DNA of 64,000 nucleotides from Mycteria americana (Eukaryota; Chordata; Aves; Ciconiiformes; Ciconiidae): contig NC_134383.1 in the NCBI RefSeq assembly GCF_035582795.1, positions 441,501 through 505,500 of the forward strand, written 5' to 3'. This document shows, one piece after another, positions 24,093-37,234 of this stretch (the stretch's first letter is position 1; each line of letters opens with the position of its first letter). Under the pieces are notes generated by a model. That model was given only the letters and a program-made list of their open reading frames with translations. It was not told where the DNA came from and did no database searches. A program made the position numbers and the translations under genes.

Positions 24093-24894
24093 CGGCGGGG
24101 AGACCGCGCCGGCCACCGCCGCGTGACACGCTCCGAACGTTACGGCACCCATAAAATAATAAAACCCCGACCCCGGGACGCGGAGCCAGGATGCGGCAGA
24201 TGACGCAGGCAGAATCAAAGGGATTTGGCAATCCAAGCGGGGTCTTGTTGAACGCGTGCCGCCGCGGGCTGTCGCTCTGCGGAGCCCGGTGGAAAAGCCC
24301 CCGGCCCCGGAGAGGGGCTGGTACCCAGGGCACAAGCAGCCGCGGCATCTCGACGGGCAAGAGCTGAGCCGTTAGCGGGGCTGAACGCCCCGGACCGGCA
24401 AAGCTCACGACTTATTCACTCTGGGGGAGAGAGGAGAGATGCTGTTGCTAAACCGGCGGGAGGCTGGCGTTAACACCCATCGTTACCGTCCCTCCCATTA
24501 TTTCTTGTAACACGGCGACGCTTGCGGCTAACTCACGCCTGACCCCGCCAGCACGGGGCGGACGCCGTAGGAGAGGTGACCAAAGGTAATTGAAAATAAA
24601 GGCACCGCGGACCGGAGCAGGAGACCTGCCTCAGCAGCGACCCTCGTCGCAAGAGGTGAGAGCGACGGCACGCGGAGGACGCCCGGCGCACGCGGTACGC
24701 CCGCGCTTTGCCGAGGCTGCAGGTCGGGGACGGCCGGGTGGCCCGGGAGAAGCAGCGGAGCCACGGTCCCCGGAGGCACGGCTGCTGCGCACCCGAGCCC
24801 GACCGGAGGCTGACGCCGGGAACCAAGACGCGTCCCGTACCACAGACGGCACGCAACGTCGTAGCGAGAGGAGAAAAACCACCCCAGCGCGCTA

Positions 24895-25175
24895 CAGCAG
24901 CTTTGAAAATAGCCTTTTTTTCCCAACATCGTGTGTGCAAACATTTCCTATCACCCCGCTTCCATGATTCAGCAATTCAAGTCCTAGTAATAAAAAGCGT
25001 GGTAATCCACATATTTGTGCGGAAGAATGGCAAATTCATGCCTTCAACGACTTTTGAGAGCTGTGCTATTAAAAAAAGGCATTTTCCCTTTCTTGCATTG
25101 AAGGAAAAATACAGTTATTTAAAAATGGCAAAAGAATCAGCTCATTAGTTAATAACAGTGACAAAAACCCCACCA
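24895..25175. promoter_or_regulatory. Strong AT-rich intronic island
   Basis: About 280 bp. The second half (25050-25173) lacks CpG and has GCTATTAAAAAAAGG, ACAGTTATTTAAAAATGG and CTCATTAGTTAATAACAG. Candidate conserved enhancer. Confidence 0.4.
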
Positions 25176-28100
25176 CGGGAAAACCGAGGGGCTGCAGACC
25201 GACGCGAGGATTAAGCCAATGTATGTAAAGAAGGAAAAAACCCCCGTGCCTGGTACGCGCCTGGCCCCGAACCGTGAATTAGCTGGAAGAGAGGAGGGAA
25301 GGCGTCTGGATACACGCAAGACCCGGCAGCAGCCCCCGCCATCGCCGCTGCAGCCTGGCACGACGCCCCGACGGAGCAAACCCGGGGCCCTTGCCGCCCG
25401 GCCGTGGTCCCCGGGCACCGGTGGCACTGCCGGCCCCGGCCAGCGCCCGCCTGCCCGCCGAGCCGTCCCCTGCTGACCCCCCCAGGACCAGGGCACTGGC
25501 GGGGTCCACAGCACCATGGGGGACCGGGGACATCACGGGGGGACCGGGGCCAGGCTCTGAGCTGGGGACGCCTCACCGTGTCCGGCTGCTCTTTGTCTGC
25601 TCGCCTCTGCCTGGGCTCTCGCGTCGCCGCCGCTGTCATTTCTCTCACTCTCTGCTCACTTATGCGGAAAACGTGGTTTCTGCGTGAGCCGTCGCAGCAC
25701 AAAGAGCCCGTACAACGATGCCTTTGCCACGCGGTACGCCCGACGAGGAAGGACTGAAGTCCCCCAAAACGCCGGCAGGAAAAAGGAGTCGGTGCACAGC
25801 GCGGGCAGGAGCGCCGGCGAAGCACCGCGAGCCTCCCTTCCCACGGCGGCTCATGGCGAAGCCAGCCCTGGCACGGCACGGCACGACCCCGTGCAAGCAA
25901 TCCCGCTTGCACGCACACGCGCGCCGTCTTTTCGGTCGGGCGGAAAATCGTCGCCCCGCACCAAAGCCCAAAGAGGCTCGGTCCTGCGGAGCGCGTTTGA
26001 CGCCAGGGACTGAAAACGCTCATCCACGAGAGCGCCGGGGATGCAAACGGCACTCGTGGCACGCCCATGCGAGAAGCCGCCGTGCTGAGGACTGGCAGCC
26101 GGGCACGTCCAACCCGGGAGACCCCCGGCCCGACCGTACAAACAGAATGCAATGCGGGTTTCTATTAATTTTAGCAGGAAGAAGGCGCCCATCGCTCGCT
26201 CTAGGTCAGCGATCCTTATCAGCCCCCCCCAACCGTATTTGCAGGTGGCACCAAACGTCCACGCCAACGAAGCCGGGCGGGAGGAGAGGAAAGCAAACGC
26301 CGTTTGCCTCCCGGCCTCGGCCTGCGACGCCCGCCCGACACGGGGCGGCAAACAGACAGGCTCCGGCGCACGGGTACCTGCGGCCGCGCAACGGGGCACT
26401 GTGCGCGGCAGCGTTTGATGGCCCCCTCCCCGACACGCGCGTCGCTAGCGGGAAGCTCGCCACGCACGGCCGCTTCGTTCACTTAGCAACAAAGGTGCTA
26501 ATTAGGGAGCTGCTTTCCACCTCCAGCCGGAGGAGGATGCGGCGCAGCTGCCCGTGCCGGCAGCGGCCGAGCCTTCGGTGCTCAGCCGGCTGAGCGGACC
26601 CCGCCGTGCATCGCTTGCGCTACGGGATAAGGAGGAGGAAGGCATCCCAAGTGCCGTCCTCGGGAGACGCCCGTCTCTGCTCCTCCGTGGGGGATCCCCC
26701 ACTCAGCCCCTCATCACCAGGGTCCCTTCTTTTGCCATCTTCTTCCCGTCTTCTTCTGGACAGGCTCAGCTGGACGAGCCCCCCTCCCGCCGGCGAGGCC
26801 CGACGCGAGCTGTCCTCCCGGCTCGGTTTGCACCGCCCGACGTGCCGGAGCGGCACCGCCGGCTGGCGTCCCCTGCCTCGTCCAGAGCAACGCCCGCGTC
26901 GGTGGCACGGGACCCGCCGGAGCCCTCGGCCCCCCCCCACGTGCCGGCTGGTCTCGGCACCCGCTCCGGGGCAACCCGCAGCAGCTCCCACCCCGCTAAA
27001 TAATGCATGGGCCAGCCGTAATTAACGCAAGGGGAGGATGATATACATTTCTGGGCTGCTTTAAGTTGCGTTTAGTTAGACGCTGAGGGAAGAGCTGCCT
27101 CCAGCTAAAGGGTCAGATAAGCCAGAAATCAATACGAGCGACTGCCTCTGCATCCCGAGATGCCGGTGCCCCCCCCCAGCTCCCGCGGGCAGGGCTGGGG
27201 GCAGCCCCGGGGCTGCCCCGCTCTCACCGGGCTCGGGTGCCGCTGACTGAGCACCCTGCGGGCTGGGAGCTGCCGCCGGCCCGGTTCCCACCGTGGTACC
27301 CATTTCCCACAGCTCCTGCCCTACACACGATCTTCCCCGCAGCCCCCCAAAACGCAAAGCCCAGTGTCCCGTCCCCCCCCCCAACCCCCCAACAGACTGC
27401 TGCCCTTCAGCCAGGGTGACACCCAGCCGAAAGGCTGGGGAAGGTGCGGCACAGCCAGAACGGTGTTTCCCCCATCCCTTCCCGGCTCTCGAGAGGAGAC
27501 AGGCACCCGGGAAGCAAAAATAACAGCTCCTTTTCACTTTTTTCTACGGGAAAGGTTTTCATCCAAGTTAAAATTCTCCCCCAAAACAATCCTGCTGGAG
27601 GGAAGCGGGGTTTCTGCCGGTTTCATCACACGCCGCTGCTCCCCGTGCGGGGCGACCCGCGTGCAAGGCAAGCAGGAGCCAGGCTCCAAGCATCCACCGC
27701 CCGCGCTCCCGGCGAGACGGGGCAGCGCTGGAGCCGCCGCCGCCCCCCGAAAGGGGAGGGCAGCGCGGGCAGAGCTGCCCGAAAGAGGCTTTGCACGCTA
27801 CAAGCGCCTCCGGCCACCGCGCTCGTTCGCAGAAGCGCCCTCCCTCCCGACCGCTCTCGGCGCTTGGGATATTTTCTACGAAGAGGAGGAAGGCGGAAAG
27901 AGAAGAGGAAATCACCGTGTTACTGGTAAAAATAGCAGAACGCCCAGCAGGGAGGCACAGGGGGTTTCGGTTCTGAGCGCCGCACCGTTTCGCAGAAAGG
28001 GGCCCTGGCGTGCGAGCCGGCGGGCGCCCCGCCGCGCTCCGACCACCCCACGCCGCCGCGCGCCAGGCTTGCCGCGTGCCGCCGGCAGAGGGGACGTGCC

Positions 28101-28729
28101 CCGGTGCCGGGGGCGACGCCCGCGGTGCCGTCGCCCGCGCCCTCCGGCCGACCGCAGCAGGCTGCGAGCGGGCCGGCGGGCCGGTGCCGTGCTGGCGCGG
28201 GCAGAGGGGGGCCGGCGAGGGGCCGGCGAGGCGGCGAGGCGTGGGCGTTGCACAATGCCTGCGCCTTATCTCTCCCACGCAAAGGCAGTTTGTGTGTGTT
28301 GCGCAGCAGGCTGCGACCGCAGCCCGTGCCCGGCCGGAGATAAGATATCCGTCACCGGCGCGCGCTGCTGGCAGCGAGCTCCCGCCGCCGCCAGCCTGAG
28401 TTCGCACGGTTTGCGAGCGGTTTGCTGGGTCTCTCTGCGCCGAGCGTCCCCTCTGCCTGTCCCCTCGCTGCTTCCCCACGGGTTTGCCCCTCGCAGGAAG
28501 CCCTTTTCTGGACCAGCTCGAGCGTCTCTCTCCCGACCCCCGATACGCCCAAGCGGTTCGGGCGCCCAGGCTCGCAGCCGTCCCCGCTGCCGCGACAGAG
28601 CGAGTCCCAGCAAACCCCCAGGAAGCCAACGGACCGGCCAAAGACAGGCAGTAAACTCTGGGAACCCACGAGCCGTCCCTAAAGCCTCGTGCCGCCACGC
28701 GTGCGCGCTTCCAAGAAGAGCGGCTGGGT

Positions 28730-29260
28730 TTTGGTGGGATTTTTTTTAACGTGCAGTCTGTGCTGCGGTTAAATCGAATTTCTTAGAGCCGTAGCCTTCA
28801 CGGGTTTCGTCTGTGCACGCCAAGATTAGTACAACCTGTCCCTAAATACCATAATAAAAATCACGTAGTAAGCGCTTTGCCTTTATTTATGTCAGCGCTG
28901 GTTTCAAGGAGGATGAATCACACTTCCTCCTTAGCGCTCCTTTCTAATATGATTTACTATAAATAATGCGCAGAGAAAAGAACGAGGGAAGGTGACAAAG
29001 GGCAAAGCGCATGGAGCCCCGCGCCGTTCCCAAACTGGGCGGCAAGAGGATAAAAGCGCTTTCAACAGTGGTGACGGAGCTGCAAACAGCACGTGGGCTG
29101 TAATCGGTGTGGTACCTGCAGCACAAATGCAAATCTGAAACAAAACTAAACGACAGGCGATAGCGATGTGGTTTTTTAGGTGGAGACACACGTACGAATT
29201 GCATCGTGCCTTTAGAAAAGTGTGTAGGAACGGCTTAAAGATCAAGACGGGTCCTCACCG
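28730..29260. promoter_or_regulatory. Extended AT-richer intronic island
   Basis: Block with ACCATAATAAAAATCACG, GCCTTTATTTATGTC, TCTAATATGATTTAC and ACTATAAATAATG (MEF2/TATA-like), then a less AT-rich tail. Candidate element or pair of elements. Confidence 0.35.
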
Positions 29261-30999
29261 ACGGGAAAACCCGTTTCTAGCCTTCGCGGAGCCCAGGCTG
29301 CGGGCGCGGGGACGTCCGCCGTGCCAGGGGCCGGCTCGGCCAGCCGAGGGCCACCATGCCAGGAGCCGCGCGGGCGTTTTTCTGCAGGAAAAGCGACTCG
29401 GCCCTCGTGGCGTCGCGTGGAAACGTTTCGCGTGGAAGTTGCTTCGCGTGGAAAGAAGAGCCCCGCGCTCTCCCAAGGGCGCTGCCAGCGGGGCCCCCGC
29501 GCCCGCCTCCCATGGGGTATTCGTGCTCCCTCCGGCCTCGCGAGCCCGCCGGCGATGGAAACGCTCTGGTGTTTGGGGTTTTTTTTAGTTTCTCTTTGTT
29601 TTTCCGCTGGGTCGACGTCTGCCTTCTTTATAGGTCACCAAGGTGAAAACAAGCGTCCTCCCCCCCTCGCCGCGCGTCGCGTCCGCAGGCAGACGGAGGC
29701 GTATTTTTTTTTTTCGAGAGGGGGGTACAGGGGTCCCCTCCACGGCGCGCAAGGCGGGTACCACGGCACGGCCCGCGCCGGCATCCTCCGCTCGCCCGCG
29801 TGCCGGCACCCGGCAGCGCTCCCCCGGCGCTCTGCCTTTGCGCGGGGCGATGCCGGCGCGCAGCAAGCCAGCCGCTCCTCGTGCGGCGCTGAGCAGAGCA
29901 CGGGGTTATCAGCCCGGCTGATACACGCAGATAAACAGCCCATCTCCCGCGCTGACACCGGTAACAAAGCAGGGTGTTTAACGCCGATTTATGGCGGGCG
30001 GCTCTCGCCAGGCTCGATACGCCTTGCAGCGCTCGTGCCTACGCGGAGAAGTATTTCCTCAATTGCATATCGCCGACTTGTTTGCTAAACAGCGTGCCAA
30101 TAAAACAGCAACGAGACGACGAAGGCCGATGGAAAACTAAACCAGCACAGCGGGGCGCGTATCCAACCTTAATCTACTTAAAATCAGTTAAGAACGCTAC
30201 AGCGAAAATGATACGGGCGGCCCTGGCCCTCGGCCAGAGCGCAGCGCCTCGTGCCTACAACCCAAATTTTACGGCGACGCGCTCTCCTTCGGCTGCGAAA
30301 CGACCCAGCCGGCGGACGGTCTCCTCAAAAAGCGGACTCCACCTTCATTTGCAAAAGCACGTGGTGCGGCAGCGCTTAATTCTCTCGCAAAGGTATCCGC
30401 TGCTCCCCGCGTCAGCCGCAGACGTTACCCGAAACGCTGCGGGTGCAAACCGGCGTTCAAAACCCACGCCGAGCGTTTTAGGCGCGCCTCGGCCTGGCTA
30501 AAGATCATCCAGAACGAATACACGCGCAATGTTTCCGACACCCCAAAGCAGGTCTCTGCAACCGGGCTCGAGCCCGGGAGTAAGAGCAGATGTCGCGACG
30601 ACACCGAAAGCTCGTAAGCCCCTACCAAGAGGAATGTAACCACACGCAGGTTCGCCTGCCTCGTTTGCGTTTACTCGTAAGGATGCATAAAGCTTCCTCC
30701 GTCGCTCACGCTACGCGAATCTCTCCCATCTTAATTCCCCGACGTGCCATGCTCCTTGTGCCCATCGCATGGCCGCTTTGCAACCGCCGGTCTGCACCGG
30801 GGCTGGAGCGCGAGGCGCAGCCCTCGGACCGAGCCCCTGCCGTCGCAGCAGCGTTCGCGGGCGCCGGGCTCGCGGACGGCCGCGCATCCCGACGGCAAAG
30901 CAGGGAGCGATGCCCAGCGGAGGACGAAAGCGGCCATAAAGCACCGAGCTGCCGAACGCCGGGCCGGGGGGAGAGAACCTTGCAGGCAGAGTGACACAA

Positions 31000-31260
31000 G
31001 CCAGGACTGCCAGGCGAGGAGGAATGAATGGAATAGGCTAATTTACACAGGAAGTGAGCACTTACCAGACCCTTCATCCCAACACACAAAACCCTCTGCC
31101 ATATCTGGAAGCAATTACACCCAGTTAACATGATCTGCCTGCCACTAAAATTAACTGCAAACAGAAATATTTTTCACTTTTGCAACAGGAGATGCCATGG
31201 CCCCGTGTTTGGCTGCCGGGAAATATTTAGTAATTACTCATTTAAAGCCTCTCTTGAAGC
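31000..31260. promoter_or_regulatory. CpG-free intronic island with paired TEAD motifs
   Basis: No CpG between about 31017 and 31203 (roughly 187 bp). It has GGAATG-aat-GGAATA (31021-31035), two TEAD-type sites with 3-bp spacing, an ETS-like ACAGGAAGTGAG, and AACAGAAATATTTTTCAC. Strong candidate for a deeply conserved enhancer. Confidence 0.45.
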
Positions 31261-32554
31261 TGTCAAGGGGGGCGGGGGGGGGGGGAAGTAAAAGAAAAAT
31301 CTTGCTAATTGCGAGCAAAAAGGAAAACGCAGATCGTTTTACTCTATCCGAGGAAAACAGATTTACGCACCGGTGTAACTAAAGAGCCAACGTCGCGTAG
31401 AAGCGGGGAAGGCTGCAGGGATGCTCCGTCACGAGCTGCCCAGGCTGCCCTGCACCGCTTCCACGGGGAAGAGGGAAAAAGAAGAGTCGGCAGCGTCACC
31501 CCTGACACGGCACGGGCTCGCCGAGCGTCCCTCTGCCCAGCCGGTAAATACGGTTTGAACCGACACCACCGTATGACTTATAACGAGAAGCGAAAAGGCT
31601 CCGCAAAGCTTACCGCGCTGCTGCAAGCGCCGTCGAGCGAGCGCGCTTCGGGGAAAAAAACCATCCCAACGCTCCTTCCTCAGGCAGGTTTTAAGCATCA
31701 GGGTCGCAGCCCCGCGGCAGACGGGGATCAGGCGGCGCGGGTCCGCCCGCCCCGGTCCCTGGGAAAGGAGCGGTGCTGGGGAGGGGGACGTCCCCGTCAG
31801 AGGGCACGCGGCGTCCCCACCGCCCCGCGGAAGCCCCTCCGCCGCCAGCCGCGCCGTCGGTCGGGAAGACCCAAAAGCGATCGCTGGGCCAGGGGAAAGG
31901 GAAAGAAATGAAAAAGTCAATGAAACTGGCGTTTCCCGATGGGCGTCTCGGAGCTTTGCTTTAAAACGTGCCGGCCACGCAGCTAAAACGACGCGGAATA
32001 ATCGACGGAATAGCACGGAAGGCGAAGGGGGCTCTTCCCCCTGCGCGCTAGGAGAGAGCATGGAAACGGTTAAGTCCCCCACTGAATAAATCAAAAGTTC
32101 AAGGCTGCAACATACCACGCCGTATTCCCCCTCTGCCTATGACAAGAACCAGAGAGCCCCGAAATCCCAAGCATCCTGCGCGGGGTCTCCGCCGGCGCTC
32201 ACAGGTTACACGCTCGGGGTCAGCGCCGCGGACCTTAGCTGCAACATTCATTTCCTGAGCGGGGCACGTCCCCCTGCCCATAAAGCTAATAAGAGCTTCC
32301 TCGCCCGGCCGCCCCGCGCTGCCGGAGCCGCGCGGCAGCGGCCAGGCAGCCGGGAACGCTGGTTTCCATTAGCCCCTTATGATGCCAGGTGCCGCTAATA
32401 AGGCCCATCAGCAAGAAACCAGAGCTGCCAAGTCGTCTTCGGACTCTGGAAGTAATCACGGGCAGAGTTTGGGGGGCTGCCGGCTTTTTTTTTTTTTTTT
32501 CTTCCCTCCCCCCTTGTTTTCTAGGCGTCCTCCTCTTTTTTTTTTTCGAGTTTC

Positions 32555-32735
32555 GATTGCAGCAGCACATAAATTGCCGAATGCTTAAAATAAAATAAAA
32601 AACAACTACTGTATCAGGCTACCAAAATTAACACTAATAACATCTCACAAAGCACTTGGGATCCGATTTATCACGTTTATTGCTTTAATGGTATACCGCA
32701 TCTGTTTCTCACTGTGACATGTCGAGCAGTGCCAA
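32555..32735. promoter_or_regulatory. AT-rich intronic island
   Basis: Follows T-rich runs (32485-32550). It has CAAAATTAACACTAATAAC and GATTTATCACGTTTATTGC with TTTAATGG. Candidate regulatory element. Confidence 0.3.
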
Positions 32736-33599
32736 CGTGCCTAATGGCATTAGTCGCACAAGGCTCAGCGAACCCAGGCGGAGGCGAATGGAGGTGAGGC
32801 TCCAAAGAAGGAGCCAAACGCCAGAATATTTCCCTACCCAGCTACTTAAAATTTGCCACGGCGTTAACGCTACAGCTCGGCGCGGACAGCAGACCAACAG
32901 GCTACGCCTCGCGGGGACTGCCGGGCGTCGGGACGGGACCCGGATCCCCACGGGAAGCTGCGGTTTCCCCGAGCAGGAGCGGTGCGGACCGGGGGAGCAT
33001 CGACGCCTGGTCCGGCACGCCGGGCTGGCGGCGGCGCCGATGCCGGGTCCCGCACGCCGGGTCCCGCACGCCGGCGCTGCCGGAAGCAGACAGTTAGATC
33101 TGCCGCTCCGCTGCGCTTCGGAAACGGGAAAAGAGGGCACAACTCTGCAGCTCGGGCTGCTGCGGCCGGTCAGCAGCCAAGGTGGAAGAGCGAGCCTCCT
33201 TATTCCTGCCCTTAACGCACTCCGCCGGAGCACGGGTCTTTCAGGCGACCGCTCAGCCGTGAAACCTCCAAACGCAAAAGTCAGGCGTGAAAACGCGAAG
33301 GGAGGCTTTCCCCAAGGCGCGTCCCCGTACGGCGGCGAGGACAGGCGCCTTCCAGCCAAAACCGCTCCGCGGGGAGCGGTCCCCTGCCGCCAGCCTCCGC
33401 CGGCCTGCCGCCGCCAGCGCCGCGAAGCGCTTTCGTCTTCCAGCCGAGCGTCTCCACCTCGCACGGCCGCACGTGGCAAACGCCGGCGGCGAGCGGCGGC
33501 GCCGCGGTGGGCGAATTCCCAGGCGGCATCGGGGTTTTGGATTCTCGGCCGACCCGCTGACGAACTTTATTGAATCGCGTCCCCGCCCGCAGCCCTCCC

Positions 33600-33910
33600 T
33601 GGTGCTGTCACGTTAAAAAAAAATGAAACCATGTCTTTTATAAAGTTTTACAGTATTTAACTTCCCGATGGCAAATTACTCGGGGCTCAGCACGGCGCTC
33701 GTATCGCAGCTCGGGAGGTTTTTCTTCGTACAAACCAACCCAAAAAGGGCCGCTGAACTACGGCTTTTTTTGTCTGCAATTAGAAGCGACGATCGATACT
33801 AACATTAGATTAAGTTTGAACTTTGCTGAACCCAGAAGGAAATCTTTTATAAAAAAAATTAAAGAGCCGCCGACTCAATATACACTCAATTAGTCAAAAT
33901 CATAAGCTCG
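33600..33910. promoter_or_regulatory. AT-rich intronic island, candidate conserved element
   Basis: CTTTTATAAAG occurs at 33638-33648 and again as CTTTTATAAAA at 33844; also GCAATTAGAAG, CTAACATTAGATTAAG and CACTCAATTAGTC. About 3.3 kb downstream of exon 2 within intron 2. Confidence 0.35.
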
Positions 33911-34874
33911 GTAAAGAAGACAAAAAATGGATGGCGCAGCAGCCGGCGGGTTCGGGGACCCGAAAGCCCTGATCGGGGCCGGCGCCGAGGCTTGCAGCCA
34001 CTCGGCCGCCCAAAGGCGGCAGCTGGGCGCGCTCGGCTGGCCCGCGGTACGACAGGGCCCAGACGACGCTGCCGCGAGGCCGCGGGCGGCCGCGGGGCCA
34101 CGCTCCGGCGCGGGGTCGGGCAGACGGCCGTCCCTCGGGCACCCGCCGTCCCCTGGGGCGAGCGGCCCCCCGCGCGCTGGCCGAAGCCCGGCGGCGAGCC
34201 AGCCCGGCCCTCCGCGCTCCTCCTTCCTGCGCGCGTTTCCCGTGCCAATGAAGACAGGAACAACACCGGGAAGGCTCCGAGACGACAAACATTTATATTT
34301 ATGCTTATATAGGCATGTGTGTGCGTAAACAAACATACCCGCCATATGTACGCACTCGCTTGTGCAGTGTAAACAGGCACGGTACGCGTTGGCTCGTGAA
34401 GCTCCTCGCAGAAAGAGCGGCGGCAGCTCTGGACGGGCTCGGGCTCCGTCCGTCACCTGCTGCGGCTCAGCCGGCGAAAGCCGACGCGCCGGGCAGCCCG
34501 GCACGGGCAGCACCACGGCACGCCGGAGGTGCCCCTCCCCGGCAGCTGCCCCGGCCCCCAGCTCACCGCAGCTGACAACGACTCTGCTCTGGGCACCTCC
34601 GCGCTCGCTTCGGGGTCGGAAAGCAAAACCACAGCAGCAAATGCACAGCAAGAAAGAGGTCAGCGAAAGCCGCCAGTCGACGAGCAACCCCGCGGCACCC
34701 CCGGCACATCCTGCCCCCGCCGGCAGCCCGCTCGGGGAGGTGCTGCCGGGACCTCGGCGCGGGGCGCAGATCCCCCCGGACCACCTCTCCGGCCGGCACC
34801 GGGGCAGAGAGGAGCCCGTGCCTGGCACGGTGCAGCGGCCACCATCACCAGAACTGCTCCAGCAGAGAGTTACA

Positions 34875-35190
34875 GATCCCGGTCTAGCATAGATGCTGTT
34901 TAACAGCTCCATAAATACAATAGGATCCCACAAATCCTCCCCAAATGGTAATTTTCACCACGTATTAGAAGGCAAACACCATAAAAAAGCCACGTGAGAC
35001 CTCGTCTACACACAAACCGCCTTGTATTTAGACTTTGGGGGGGGGGGGGGAGGGGGTAAGTTCATTTGCCTGTTGCCCAATGCCTTTCAACATGGACGGT
35101 CTCACAGATCAGTTTAAAAATGGCTCACAGGATTTGGCTCGCCCTGCAAAGTTCGCCAGCGCCAGGTAATCTGTCTGAAAGCAAGAACAG
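34875..35190. promoter_or_regulatory. AT-richer intronic patch with long G run
   Basis: CCATAAATACAATAGG and GGTAATTTTCACC precede a G run (35037-35058, one A) and a second patch with CAGTTTAAAAATGG. Weak candidate regulatory element. Confidence 0.2.
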
Positions 35191-37234
35191 GCGCACGGAG
35201 TTTGGCGCTGGCTTCGGAAAGTGCCTTCGAGGCTTCGCTTGCAGGGGACGGCGCTCAGCTCCGTGCCTCGGGCAGACCCCGGAGCCCACCGGGGAGCACG
35301 GCTGTACCCAGCCTCCCGATAAGGATCACGGTTTAGAAATAAGCTACGACCGCAGCCGTGGTTGGCAAAATGAGGCAAGCCCGGGAAGGCGACCTGAAAT
35401 AGGGGCTGCTGCACCGGCCAGGCTCCCGACTGCTCGGGCGCACGGGGAAGGATCGGAGCTCGCAGCCAGCCCTGCCCTGGGGCAGGTCCCCGGCCAGCGG
35501 CAGGAGCAGCCGGCCAGCCCCGGCGCTGCCCTCTCCTGCGGCCGCTTCGGTCGCTGCTCTCGAGCACGGAGGGGGAAAGGGAGACGGTCGAGGCCGTGGC
35601 AGAAAGGCACGTTAAAATTCTCTCTGAGCCTTCACTGCAGCTCTCCTCCGGTGACGTTCGGTCTGCATCACCGCACGGCCGGGGAAGAGCCGCACTGAGG
35701 CAGCTTCGGGCACGCTAACGAACGCAAGCCCCAGCTCTCCCGCTTGCGAGGCGGAGGAACAAAGCAGAACGCAGCTGTGCGCCCACAAAGAGCTGGGGGA
35801 CCCCTCCGAGGGGCGAGGGCTGCTCTCCGCGGGGTCCGCGCGGCGGCTTTTGCGAGTCGCCGGCCAGACCGAGAGGCGATGCTGCCGGCGCTCGCAGCCC
35901 TGCGCGGGGCCGAGAACCCCGGAGCGGCGGCTGCCACCCCGCACTGGAAGCGTTCACGGACTGAACGTGCGGGGAGCTGCTGCTCCGGCACCCGACACCG
36001 GCTCCGGCGCATCCCGCGCTGCTCGCGGGTGGCAAGCGAGCGTGCCGGCAGCACCGGCTCCCGCGCCAGAGGCGCGCGCTGGCACGGCCACCGTCCCTGG
36101 AGCGCGTTACGTGCATCAGGGCTAATTAACCTGTTGATTCATTAAAAATCTGACACGGTGAGCAGCCCGGGGAGGCTGCGAGCAGCGCCGGCACCGCGCT
36201 GGTGCTGCCTTCCCCCAGGCAGGACGCTGCTGTCCTGCCGCGGGGCTGCAGCCGCGCCGGGGGCCAGCGCAGCACGGCGCTTGCCGAAGCACGCCCAGCA
36301 CCAAGGGGTTTGACCGGCAATGCCGATTTAGGCACGGTCGTTAACGCGACTCCGTTCCCCGGCCGAATCGGGGAACGAGCTCCGGTCCCCGCTCCCGCGA
36401 TCGGGAGGCGGTAAACAGGGGAGCGCCGAACTCACGTGCCGATAACCACCGCCGCGCTCCCACCCCACAGCAGCTCCCCGAGGAGCGGGGCTCGGCGTGA
36501 GCACAAAGATCCCCCCCCGCCCCGAGCAGGGGAGCCCTGAAATCGCAGCCGCTGGAGGTTCCAGCCCGAACCCACCCCCGCAGGGACGGACCCACGGCTC
36601 TGCGGCAGCACGAGCCCTCTGCCCTTGCCCCCGCGTTACCCGGCCTGACCTACGCGTTACTTTGAGCAAAGCGCAAATATTTCATAAGCCAGGAAGCCGA
36701 GCAGCATAAAACTACCGGGCTGGCAAGGCGCTGCATGCAGCGATGCAAATGTCAGCGCTGCGGCTAGGCGCGGGGATCCCGCGGGTCTCTCCCCCCTCGC
36801 CCCGCACGGACGCGCCCGGGCGCTGGCGCAGGAGGGTTCAGCCCTCGGCAGAGGGTGGGCGAGGGCTGCCTGACCCCTCGGCAGCCCTTTACGCGCGGAT
36901 CCCCAACTCAAAGGGTCGCAACCGTGAGTCGTTTGGCGCGTGCCGGCCCGGGAAAACGGCAGGGTTTGTGCTAGCAGGAAACACCTACGGCCCGAGCCCC
37001 GTTCGGGCTCTCCTCCCCAGCCGGCGCTCGCTGGAAGGAACCTTCTGGCATGGCTGCCAGACCTGGAAAAGTTGCGACAGCTGTCCCTCCGAGCGCGCCG
37101 CTCCGCGGCCCGGTTTTGGGGTACGCGGCGGGAACTTTGCACCGGCACGCGCAACACCCGGCCAGAAACCGAAATCCTCCAGCGAGATCCCGCCCGCCCG
37201 GCGCAGAAGGCAGCGGCACGGCTTCGGCACTCAC

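Larger units (their letters stand above)
7802..37234 (-). other. ZBTB16: ZBTB16 intron 2 (29.4 kb), no coding exon seen
   Basis: Bounded by the exon 2 donor and the exon 3 acceptor. I found no coding exon, RNA gene or recognisable transposon on either strand; the long open frames here lack family similarity and follow from high GC. The content alternates between CpG-rich sequence and AT-rich islands listed separately. Stretches not listed as islands (8.3-9.6, 12.1-12.7, 14.0-14.8, 15.0-15.8, 16.1-16.7, 17.1-18.2, 18.8-19.8, 20.2-21.1, 21.8-22.5, 22.8-23.3, 23.6-24.9, 25.2-28.7, 29.3-31.0, 31.3-32.5, 32.8-33.6, 34.0-34.8 and 35.2-37.2 kb) show only GC-rich, CpG-rich sequence with simple repeats. 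Confidence 0.85.

Noticed and set aside
27364-28749. 461-codon open frame in ZBTB16 intron 2
   Set aside because: Proline-, arginine- and alanine-rich with no recognisable domain, typical of GC-rich noncoding DNA with few stop codons.
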